Source: CAIUVD01 sp044338255 (GTDB lineage Bacteria > Planctomycetota > UBA11346). Taken from it: a stretch of DNA of 5,222 nucleotides. The position numbers and the translations under genes are program-made. This document shows positions 1 through 5,222 of this stretch, piece after piece; position 1 is the first letter of the stretch; each line of letters begins with the position of its first letter. The DNA lies in contig JBIILZ010000182.1 of NCBI GenBank assembly GCA_044338255.1, forward strand, positions 1 to 5,222, written 5' to 3'. The notes below the pieces were generated by a model that was given only the letters and a program-made list of their open reading frames with translations, was not told the DNA's origin and searched no databases.

Positions 1-47
1 AGGGCCACCTCGTCCAACTGCCGACCTTGAACCGTGACCACGGGCAT
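1..47 (-). CDS. Start of an unidentified gene, cut by the left window edge
   Basis: Fifteen complete codons read MPVVTVQGRQLDEVA and then leave the window. The ATG at 47..45 is preceded on the minus strand by AGGA with a 7-nt spacer, a good Shine-Dalgarno, and this is the main reason to believe the start. The peptide has a plausible beta-strand then polar-helix pattern but is too short to name a family. It lies 72 nt downstream of the HEAT-repeat gene in the same direction, so the two could share a transcript. A competing ATG 8 nt upstream in another frame gives a less protein-like peptide (MPSCPWSR) and lacks the well-spaced AGGA. Confidence 0.5.
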   Translation of the reverse strand, partial: MPVVTVQGRQLDEVA

Positions 48-54
48 GACGGCA

Positions 55-58
55 TCCT
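55..58 (-). promoter_or_regulatory. Ribosome binding site for the gene starting at 47
   Basis: AGGA on the minus strand, with 7 nt between it and the ATG at 47..45. It fixes the reading frame of the truncated gene at the left edge. Confidence 0.5.
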
Positions 59-119
59 AACCACTCGGGAGCCAGAACCCAGCTAAAAAGTCGACTCGGC
101 CACTGACCTGCCTGAGCAG

Positions 120-1262
120 TTACTCGCCATTTTCCTTCCACCATTTCGCGAGCAGATCAACGCGTTTGAGGCGTTGATCCAATGGATCGGTCGCGACATA
201 GGCCCAATCCCGACCGGTCAGGGTGGTCACCAGTTGATGGGCCTTGGTGGCGATCTTCACATCTTCGCTCTTGAGCAAGGGGATCAGCACCTCAATGACC
301 TTCTTTTCCTGAAGGGCACCAAGCTGACTGGCGGCGGCGAGTGCGGTCTCCGCATCTTTGGACTGCAATTGACGGCGGAGGATCTCAATGTCATCGATGG
401 CATGGAACTCCACCCACCAGGCGTTGACGCTCGCTACCGTGATGCCCTTGGCGGATAAGGCGGTAATCGTCGACACCGCCTCGCCGGCAGCCTCGGCGAC
501 CTCCTTGTGGCTGTCATTCATAAGCTCGATCAGCCGTGGCACTGCCCGCTTATCGCGCATCTGTCCGGCAATATAGGCGAAGGTGGTCAGGTCGTCGGGG
601 TCGGTGCAGCGCGCACTCGCCACCACCACATAGGGAAAGAGGATTTTTGCATCCCGTAGACGGCCGTCTTTGCGCAGACCCTGGAGGATTCCGGACGGGC
701 CGCTGAGGTCGGTGAACGTGGGCTTCCGCAAGGCCGCGCACAGACGCGGAAGGGACATCGGCCAGTTGTTTTCCTCCAGCAGGGTGCTGATCGATTCATC
801 CATGGCATTGCTGTCATTGGCTGCCGTCTGCATGCGTTCGATGTAATTATCAACGAAGCTGTTCGTGGGAGATGGATCGTTTACGATCTGCAGATTCCAC
901 GCGATGTCCTTGGCTGCCGGCGGTGGTCCGAGCGGCTTGAGCGCCTTTCCGGCGGGGCTCTTGAGCTCCTCCTTGACCTGGCTTTTTGCCACCCAGCGAT
1001 CGCCCACCCGCACCTGCCCGAGGAGCGTACGCGCCTGCAGGTGATCCTTATCGAGCTTAAGTATCAGGAATAGATGCTGCCGGGCCTTGCTCGGCAGATT
1101 GTTGTCCTGGCACCATTGGGCGAGTGCGAGGACCTGCTCGGGATTGCTCAGATCAGTCCGTTTCAAGGCCGCCTCATAGGTCTCGCTGTATGCCGATGAG
1201 AGCATCCCCAGGCTCAGCAGGAAGGGCATGCAAGCGCGCGGTAGGAAAGTCATAGTTGTCAT
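120..1262 (-). CDS. Exported HEAT-repeat protein with TPR-like N-terminus
   Basis: This encodes a predicted 380-aa secreted or periplasmic protein of unknown function. Residues 1-26 look like a signal peptide: Arg at 9, a hydrophobic core around PFLLSLGMLSSA, and a probable cut after AYS. There is no lipobox cysteine. Residues about 38-95 form a TPR-like helical pair (ALAQWCQDNNL, then LKLDKDHLQARTLLG) ending in VRVGDRW, a pattern I associate with planctomycete proteins. After a Pro/Lys-rich linker (about 101-120), residues 237-289 and 319-377 are two HEAT-like units (VPRLIELMNDSHKEVAEAAG; VLIPLLKSEDVKIATKA), each followed by a tryptophan-pair helix (AWWVEF; LAKWWKEN). HEAT repeats usually bind proteins, and no catalytic motif is visible. 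The open frame extends upstream to a TTG at 1382, but the ATG at 1262 places the signal peptide at the N-terminus. The ATG at 1253 is an alternative, and neither has a clear Shine-Dalgarno. It is divergent from clpP. The CDS is sure; the start and function are not. Confidence 0.85.
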   Translation of the reverse strand: MTTMTFLPRACMPFLLSLGMLSSAYSETYEAALKRTDLSNPEQVLALAQWCQDNNLPSKARQHLFLILKLDKDHLQARTLLGQVRVGDRWVAKSQVKEELKSPAGKALKPLGPPPAAKDIAWNLQIVNDPSPTNSFVDNYIERMQTAANDSNAMDESISTLLEENNWPMSLPRLCAALRKPTFTDLSGPSGILQGLRKDGRLRDAKILFPYVVVASARCTDPDDLTTFAYIAGQMRDKRAVPRLIELMNDSHKEVAEAAGEAVSTITALSAKGITVASVNAWWVEFHAIDDIEILRRQLQSKDAETALAAASQLGALQEKKVIEVLIPLLKSEDVKIATKAHQLVTTLTGRDWAYVATDPLDQRLKRVDLLAKWWKENGE

Positions 1263-1380
1263 CTTTAGCACGTTCAGGATACTCGGGTGAAGCGTGGGCC
1301 CCCTCATCGAAAGCGGCGTGTGAACTGCTTTTTGCGTGCGTGCAACACGACCGGTCAATGGACGAAATGACTCGCACAGC

Positions 1381-1406
1381 AATTTACTATGTTAATAATA
1401 ATTTAT
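1381..1406. promoter_or_regulatory. AT-rich island, probable divergent promoter region
   Basis: Only 2 of these 26 bases are G or C, in sharp contrast with the GC-rich surroundings. The island sits between the divergent HEAT gene (start 1262) and clpP (start 1482). On the plus strand, TATGTT at 1388-1393 is a weak -10 match, with ATGACT at 1367-1372 as a weak -35 at a short 15-bp spacing. On the minus strand, TATTAT (1400..1395) matches the sigma-70 -10 consensus at 5 of 6 positions but has no good -35. Transcription from here would give leaders of roughly 75-90 nt for clpP and 120-130 nt for the HEAT gene. The promoter role is inferred from composition and position. I see no clean heat-shock promoter or HrcA operator in the 1263-1481 gap. 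Confidence 0.4.
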
Positions 1407-1471
1407 GTCGACGCTGTACGCCTCAAGAGTTTGCATGCTCGTCTGCAGCCCTATCATGCCGCCCAAGAGCG

Positions 1472-1476
1472 AAGGA
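1472..1476 (+). promoter_or_regulatory. Ribosome binding site of clpP
   Basis: AAGGA lies 5 nt before the ATG at 1482. It decides the clpP start in favour of 1482 over the in-frame ATG at 1389, which lies inside the AT-rich promoter-like island and has no Shine-Dalgarno. Confidence 0.75.
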
Positions 1477-1481
1477 TTCTC

Positions 1482-2069
1482 ATGCCCATTCCGTACGTGA
1501 TCGAAAAAGATGCCCGCGGCGAGCGGAGTTACGACATCTATAGCCGTTTGCTGAAAGATCGGATCATTTTCCTCGGCGAGCCCATCGACGACTTCGTCTC
1601 GAACGTGATTGTCGCCCAGATGCTGTTCCTGCAGAGCCAGAAGCGCGATGCCGACATCACCTTGTACATCAATTCGCCGGGTGGCTCGGTCTCGGCCGGT
1701 TTCGCCATCTACGATACGATGCAGTACCTAACCTGCGACGTCGCCACCGTCTGCGTCGGCCAGGCCGCGAGCATGGGTGCCTTCCTCCTTGCCGCCGGCA
1801 CCAAGGGCAAACGCTTCGCGCTGCCGCATAGCCGGATCATGATCCACCAGCCGATGGGCGGTGCTTCGGGTCAGGCTTCCGACATCGAGATCCAGGCAAA
1901 AGAGCTCTTACGCCTTAAGAAGGAACTCAATCGGATCTTCTCGACGAACACCGGCAAGCCGGTTGAGACCATCAGCCGCGACACCGAGCGTGACTACTAC
2001 ATGTCCGCAGATGAGGCCGCCGCGTACGGGATCATTGATAAAGTGGTCACCAAGCCCACCGCCAATTGA
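1482..2069 (+). CDS. clpP: ATP-dependent Clp protease proteolytic subunit ClpP
   Basis: ClpP is the serine peptidase (family S14) that forms the double-ring degradation chamber in the cytoplasm and cleaves polypeptides fed in by ClpX or ClpA/ClpC. The product is 195 aa, within the usual ClpP range. The catalytic triad is intact: Ser97 in VGQAASMGA, His122 in RIMIHQP, and Asp171 in DTERDYYMSA, the same numbers as in mature E. coli ClpP. The N-terminus (MPIPYVIEKDARGERSYDIYSRLL) is the axial-loop region, and INSPGGSVSAG at about 63-73 is the conserved glycine-rich substrate-binding strand. Starting at 1482 gives little or no propeptide, as in many bacterial ClpPs. clpX follows 44 nt downstream and is the natural partner. 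There is no tig gene upstream, unlike in enterobacteria; the neighbour is a divergent HEAT-repeat gene. Identity is certain. Whether the genome has further clpP copies cannot be seen here. Confidence 0.98.
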   Translation: MPIPYVIEKDARGERSYDIYSRLLKDRIIFLGEPIDDFVSNVIVAQMLFLQSQKRDADITLYINSPGGSVSAGFAIYDTMQYLTCDVATVCVGQAASMGAFLLAAGTKGKRFALPHSRIMIHQPMGGASGQASDIEIQAKELLRLKKELNRIFSTNTGKPVETISRDTERDYYMSADEAAAYGIIDKVVTKPTAN

Positions 2070-2103
2070 TCAGTTTTTTACGGTCACACTTTTGACTCGA
2101 TCC

Positions 2104-2107
2104 GGGA
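2104..2107 (+). promoter_or_regulatory. Weak ribosome binding site of clpX
   Basis: GGGA lies 6 nt before the clpX ATG at 2114, separated by a TA-only spacer. The match to a Shine-Dalgarno is short, but spacing and position fit, and no better start lies nearby in frame. Confidence 0.4.
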
Positions 2108-2113
2108 TATATA

Positions 2114-3415
2114 ATGGCCAAGACCAAGCGCACCGATGAAGAAGATAACTGCAGTTTCTGCGGTCGCTTGGCCAGCCAGGTCGAGCGCCTGATCGCCGGG
2201 CCTCCCGGCGTCAACATCTGCAATGAATGCGTTGATGTCTGCGGCACCCTGCTCAAACAGCAGGACGGCAAGCCGCCGAAGGTGGGGACGAAGACCCCCC
2301 CGCGCCTCGGCACGCACACGCCGACCGACATCAAGGCCCATCTCGACCAATACATCATCGGTCAGGAACAGGCCAAGCGCACCATCTCGGTCGCCGTCTA
2401 CAACCACTACAAGCGCCTGCGCCACAATCAGGGTGCCGGCAACAGCGGGATTGAGCTCGAGAAGTCGAACATCCTCCTGCTCGGGCCGACCGGCTGCGGC
2501 AAGACCGCCATCGCCCGCTGTTTGGCCAAATTGCTGAATGTGCCGTTTGCGATCGGTGACGCGACCTCGCTCACCGAGGCCGGCTACGTCGGCGAAGACG
2601 TCGAGAACCTCATCCTGCGCTTGTTGCAGAATGCCGATTTCGATGTCGAGCGGGCCCAGAACGGCATCATCTACGTCGATGAGATCGACAAGATCGCACG
2701 CTCCAGCGGCAACGTCTCGATCACTCGTGACGTCTCCGGAGAAGGCGTGCAACAGGCCCTGCTCAAGCTCGTCGAAGGCACCGTCGCCAATGTCCCCCCC
2801 GGCGGCGGACGCAAGCATCCCGAACAGAAGTATATCCAGGTCAACACCGAGAATATCCTGTTCATCTGCGGTGGAGCCTTCTCGGGCCTCTCCGACATCG
2901 TTGCCAAGCGCATGGGCGACAAGGTCGTTGGCTTCAACCTCGTGAAGGACGGCAGCGCCAATGACAAGCCGGCGCTGCAGGCCGAGGACATCGCCGCCCT
3001 GCTTGAAGCCGTGCGCCCCGAAGACCTCATCGAATTCGGGATGATCCCGGAATTCATCGGCCGCCTGCCGATCACTGTGGCTTTGAGTCCGCTGTCCGAA
3101 GAAGCCCTGATCAGCATCCTGACCCAACCCAAGAACGCCCTGGTGAAGCAGTACCAGAAGCTCTTCGAGATGGAGGGCGGCACCCTGTCGTTTACCAAGG
3201 ATGCTTTGCAGGCCATCGCCCAGAAGGCCTCCGAGCGCAAGACGGGGGCCCGTGCCCTGCGCGCGATCCTCGAAGAAGTCATGCTCGATCTGATGTTCGA
3301 CCTGCCGCAGCGCGTCAAATTCCAGAAGGAATTCGTGGTCACGGCCGACGTCGTGATGGGTAAGGCCGGCCTCGCCGGTCCGAACACTGATGTTGAGACC
3401 AAAGTCAGCGCTTAG
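2114..3415 (+). CDS. clpX: ATP-dependent Clp protease ATP-binding subunit ClpX
   Basis: ClpX is a hexameric AAA+ unfoldase that recognises tagged or native substrates, unfolds them with ATP, and threads them into ClpP. The 433-aa product is complete. The N-terminal zinc-binding domain has Cys13, Cys16, Cys36 and Cys39. Walker A is GPTGCGKT at 124-131, the pore-1 loop GYVG is at 157-160, and Walker B is IIYVDEID at 185-192 with Glu190 as the catalytic residue. The RKH pore-entrance loop is at 233-235. The ClpP-docking tripeptide is VGF at 272-274, a mild variant of the common IGF. The arginine finger is Arg317 in IPEFIGRLP, and sensor 2 is Arg380 in GARALR. All the machinery needed for ATP hydrolysis and ClpP docking is therefore present. 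It follows clpP by 44 nt without a convincing terminator or promoter and is probably co-transcribed with it. Its last codons form the left arm of a strong hairpin. Confidence 0.98.
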   Translation: MAKTKRTDEEDNCSFCGRLASQVERLIAGPPGVNICNECVDVCGTLLKQQDGKPPKVGTKTPPRLGTHTPTDIKAHLDQYIIGQEQAKRTISVAVYNHYKRLRHNQGAGNSGIELEKSNILLLGPTGCGKTAIARCLAKLLNVPFAIGDATSLTEAGYVGEDVENLILRLLQNADFDVERAQNGIIYVDEIDKIARSSGNVSITRDVSGEGVQQALLKLVEGTVANVPPGGGRKHPEQKYIQVNTENILFICGGAFSGLSDIVAKRMGDKVVGFNLVKDGSANDKPALQAEDIAALLEAVRPEDLIEFGMIPEFIGRLPITVALSPLSEEALISILTQPKNALVKQYQKLFEMEGGTLSFTKDALQAIAQKASERKTGARALRAILEEVMLDLMFDLPQRVKFQKEFVVTADVVMGKAGLAGPNTDVETKVSA

Positions 3416-3429
3416 GCGCTGACTTTGGT
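3398..3429. terminator. Strong hairpin at the clpX/mscS convergent junction
   Basis: ACCAAAGTCAGCGC (3398-3411) pairs perfectly with GCGCTGACTTTGGT (3416-3429), a 14-bp stem around the tetraloop TTAG (3412-3415). The clpX stop codon TAG (3413-3415) lies in the loop, and the left arm encodes the last residues of ClpX. Being palindromic, it forms equally in transcripts from either strand, so it could serve both clpX and the mscS gene that ends 24 nt away at 3453. There is no real T-tract after the stem in either direction, so intrinsic termination is uncertain. It could instead be a 3'-end stabilising or RNase-blocking structure. The structure is seen directly; its role is inferred. Confidence 0.65.
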
Positions 3430-3452
3430 TCAGACCGCGAATTTCAGATAAG

Positions 3453-5057
3453 TTAGCTGCTGCTGTTCTCGGTCGTCGTCAACAGCCAGCGTTCGCGCGG
3501 CACCACCGCCGGTTTTTTCGGTTCCTGCATGAAGTGCGGCGAGAGCATCTGCACGCCCGCCTGATTGAACTGATCCTGGATCTCGGCGTAGAGCCGCGAC
3601 ATCACCGGGATGCGTTCGATCGGCTGCAGCAGGTAGGCGCAGAGATGGTATTCGGCGTAGAAATCCGCCAGCGCGCGCTGCTGCACATAGGCTTCGGGAT
3701 GGGCCTGCAGGCCGGGCGTACGGGCGGCAGCGGCCAGCAGCAGGGCGTGCACCTGTCGCCAGGGCACGTCATAGCCAATGGTCACTACCGCCTGCACCAC
3801 AACCCCCTGCTGTTTGGGAAAACGCGAGAGATTGGTCGAGGTCGTGGTCAGAATGAGGATGTTGGGTACCGACATCGATTCGTTGAAGATGGTCTCGATC
3901 TGGGTGTTGAAGATCCCGATCCCCTTCACCACCCCTTCGACATTGCCGACATTGCCGACGATGACGTAGTCGCCGACGCGGACGATCCCGAGATAGGTGA
4001 CGATATAACCGCTGGCGACCTGGCCGACCAGGCCGGCGCCACCGAGCGACACCAGCACGCCGACGAAGACGCTCAGCCCCTTGAAGGCATCGCTACCGCT
4101 GCCCGGCAGGTAAGGGTACGACATGGCCACGGCGAAGATCCACAAGATGACGATGCTGATGCGGCGGGTCGGTACGGCGGTATTATGGTTCAGCCAGCCG
4201 AGGTTGATGCGCCGGTTTTCAATGCGCTGGAAGAAGAGCTTCAGGACATGGCTGAGGAAACCGGTGAGGACGATGATCGCGATCACCACCGCCAAGCCGG
4301 GAATGGCGGTACCGATGCCGCGCAGGAGGTTCAGGGTGAAGTTGAGCAGATGATCGCCGAGCTGGTTGCCGATGTCGCGGGTCATGGGGAAGGCCCCCAG
4401 GGTCCACGTCAGCCACACATAGCTGGCGAGGATGCCGAGGCCCCAGATGCCGATGTGGACGATGCTGATCAATCCCCGCAGCAATTGATTGCGGAGGAAG
4501 GATTCGACCTCGCGATTGCCGAACAGGCCCTGCCCGCCGAGCTCGATGTGCGACAATCCGCGCAGGAAGAGACCGCGCATGACCACCAGCACCGAGATCG
4601 CGGCGGCGAAGATCGCCGTCCCCAGCAGCGCTTGCAGCCCCGAAGAGAAGAAGCGCTGGCTGAATGATTGGCCGCGGTCTTCGAGAATGACTTCAGTGAG
4701 GGCCGCTTGCGCATGCGCGACGGCATCGGTGAGGGTCTCGCCAAGAAGATGGTTGGCGTCATCGTCGGTGAACATCAACGCATCCGCGCCATCGATGGTC
4801 AGCAGCGTGCCCTGCGGCGTGATCCGATGGTTGATGACGCCCGGCCCGGCGCGGTTGAGCAGGTCGGTGATGCGCCGATAGGCGAGCGCTACCCGTTCCT
4901 CCGGGGTGTAATTGAACAAGGTCGCACGCAGCACGGTGATCGGTGCGCCATGGATGACCAGCTCGGCCTCATGATGGATGCGGATCGGTTCTTCGGTCCA
5001 GGCCCAGGTGCACATGAGCAACAGCCAAACGAGGCGCAAGGTCATGCGTCGAACCAT
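3453..5057 (-). CDS. MscS-family mechanosensitive ion channel with periplasmic N-terminal domain
   Basis: This predicted inner-membrane channel opens under membrane tension to release ions and small solutes during hypo-osmotic shock. The 534-aa product (from ATG 5057) begins with a signal peptide, MVRRMTLRLVWLLLMCTWAWT, probably cut near residues 19-21. Residues about 22-135 form a periplasmic domain with YTPEER (50-55) and TDDDA (97-101), typical of a long MscS subfamily. Membrane segments follow at about 141-160, 196-218, 249-268 and 301-317, then the glycine-rich pore helix at 326-357 (VGVLVSLGGAGLVGQVASG). The MscS beta domain carries RVGD (360-363) and VPN (397-399). The cytoplasmic alpha/beta domain has VTIGYDVPWRQVHALL and ends near GVQMLSPHF (501-509). 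It is longer than E. coli MscS (286 aa) because of the extra N-terminal domain and membrane segments. The frame stays open to a TTG at 5162, but the ATG at 5057 (or 5045) places the signal peptide first. It converges on clpX with 37 nt between stops. Confidence 0.9.
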   Translation of the reverse strand: MVRRMTLRLVWLLLMCTWAWTEEPIRIHHEAELVIHGAPITVLRATLFNYTPEERVALAYRRITDLLNRAGPGVINHRITPQGTLLTIDGADALMFTDDDANHLLGETLTDAVAHAQAALTEVILEDRGQSFSQRFFSSGLQALLGTAIFAAAISVLVVMRGLFLRGLSHIELGGQGLFGNREVESFLRNQLLRGLISIVHIGIWGLGILASYVWLTWTLGAFPMTRDIGNQLGDHLLNFTLNLLRGIGTAIPGLAVVIAIIVLTGFLSHVLKLFFQRIENRRINLGWLNHNTAVPTRRISIVILWIFAVAMSYPYLPGSGSDAFKGLSVFVGVLVSLGGAGLVGQVASGYIVTYLGIVRVGDYVIVGNVGNVEGVVKGIGIFNTQIETIFNESMSVPNILILTTTSTNLSRFPKQQGVVVQAVVTIGYDVPWRQVHALLLAAAARTPGLQAHPEAYVQQRALADFYAEYHLCAYLLQPIERIPVMSRLYAEIQDQFNQAGVQMLSPHFMQEPKKPAVVPRERWLLTTTENSSS

Positions 5058-5160
5058 GTCACCGCAGCCGACTGAGGCTATCTCCGACTGGCTTCTAGGA
5101 GTCTGTCGGGAATAGATTCGGTCGGCTGACTCGGTCTCGTACGGCATCTCCGGCGTTGGC

Positions 5161-5188
5161 AAAACGGTCAGATAGCTCCCGCTATCCG
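5161..5188 (-). terminator. Rho-independent terminator of the gene entering from the right edge
   Basis: On the minus strand, GATAGC and GCTATC form a 6-bp stem around a GGGA (GNRA-type) tetraloop. One G-U and one C-G pair extend it outward, and TTTT follows after a 4-nt gap (plus-strand AAAA at 5161-5164). The stop codon of the upstream gene (TAG, 5184..5182) lies within the left arm. Stem length and T-tract are modest, so it may be a weak terminator. If it works, it separates the mscS gene from the gene before it. Confidence 0.45.
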
Positions 5189-5222
5189 CCCGCTTTGCCG
5201 CCTTGGATCTGCCGCACGATCC
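5182..5222 (-). CDS. C-terminal end of an unidentified gene, cut by the right window edge
   Basis: The last 12 codons on the minus strand read IVRQIQGGKAGG followed by TAG. The amphipathic stretch followed by a Gly/Lys tail looks like a normal protein C-terminus, and a terminator-like hairpin overlaps its stop codon, which supports this frame. It is far too short to name a family. It would lie upstream of the mscS gene in the same direction, about 124 nt before the chosen mscS start. Confidence 0.4.
   Translation of the reverse strand, partial: IVRQIQGGKAGG

Noticed and set aside
1265..1290. TTAGCAC next to the HEAT gene start, resembling a CIRCE (HrcA) half-site
   Set aside because: The second arm GAGTGCTAA is absent at the required 9-bp spacing, so the match is probably chance.
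1353..1368. GGTCAAT, resembling a CtsR heptad upstream of clpP
   Set aside because: No second heptad follows at the 3-nt spacing, and CtsR is mainly a Firmicutes regulator.
1389..1481. In-frame 31-codon upstream extension of clpP from the ATG at 1389
   Set aside because: There is no Shine-Dalgarno at 1389, and the start lies in the AT-rich promoter-like island. The ATG at 1482 has AAGGA at good spacing and gives standard ClpP length and numbering.
2043..2079. Run of six T (2074-2079) after the clpP stop as a terminator
   Set aside because: No GC-rich stem precedes it; only 4-bp pairings such as GTGG/CCAC with a large loop, or a short TGATCA palindrome, can be found. Read-through into clpX is more likely.
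2092..2115. TTGACT (2092-2097) and TATAAT (2110-2115) before clpX, resembling a sigma-70 promoter
   Set aside because: The spacing is only 12 bp, and the -10 overlaps the clpX ATG, so a transcript from it would start inside the gene without its start codon.
2084..3127. Open frame of 347 codons on the minus strand opposite clpX
   Set aside because: It is the antisense shadow of a fully conserved clpX and has no recognisable domain.
3534..4667. Long open frame (377 codons) on the plus strand opposite the MscS gene
   Set aside because: Its product is rich in Asp, Glu, His, Arg and Gln with low-complexity runs, typical of the antisense of a membrane-protein gene in GC-rich DNA. The opposite strand has clear MscS domains over the whole span.
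5065..5128. CCGACTG repeated at 5068 and 5084, plus an inverted copy of CAGCCGAC at 5121-5128, upstream of the MscS gene
   Set aside because: The units are only 7-8 bp with irregular spacing, which is expected by chance in GC-rich DNA, and no operator pattern is recognisable.
5058..5162. N-terminal extension of the MscS gene to a TTG at 5162
   Set aside because: It would bury the signal peptide 35 residues inside the protein, the extra residues look non-coding, and the TTG overlaps the terminator-like hairpin region.

Overview
The window is about 5.2 kb of moderately GC-rich bacterial DNA (near 60% by eye). It is densely coding and has no RNA genes, mobile elements, CRISPR or long repeats. 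The core is a conventional clpP-clpX pair on the plus strand, encoding the proteolytic chamber and the AAA+ unfoldase of the ClpXP protease. Both proteins carry all the key catalytic and binding residues. The ClpP/ClpX sequences, and the exported HEAT-repeat protein with a TPR-like N-terminus ending in a LGQVRVGDRW-type motif, resemble proteins I associate with Planctomycetota and the wider PVC group. That placement is inference from pattern recognition, not a tree.

Layout: (1) positions 1-47, minus strand, hold the first 15 codons of a gene running off the left edge, preceded by a good Shine-Dalgarno. (2) 120-1262, minus, encodes a secreted or periplasmic HEAT-repeat protein of 380 aa. (3) 1263-1481 is a divergent intergenic region with a very AT-rich 26-bp island that probably holds the promoters. 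(4) 1482-2069, plus, is clpP. (5) 2114-3415, plus, is clpX. (6) A 14-bp perfect hairpin at 3398-3429 lies at the convergent junction and holds the clpX stop codon in its loop. (7) 3453-5057, minus, is an MscS-family mechanosensitive channel with a signal peptide and a periplasmic N-terminal domain. (8) A hairpin plus T-tract at 5161-5188 (minus) ends another minus-strand gene, whose last 12 codons are visible at 5182-5222.

clpP and clpX are 44 nt apart with no convincing terminator or promoter between them, so they are probably co-transcribed. ClpX unfolds substrates and feeds them to ClpP. No trigger-factor gene (tig) precedes clpP; the upstream neighbour is the divergent HEAT gene. The window does not show that the HEAT protein or the channel work with ClpXP. 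The region looks ordinary, and I found no convincing evidence of a new biological system. The points most worth a second look are the two stop-codon-containing hairpins, the AT island, and the duplicated HEAT/Trp module of the exported protein.
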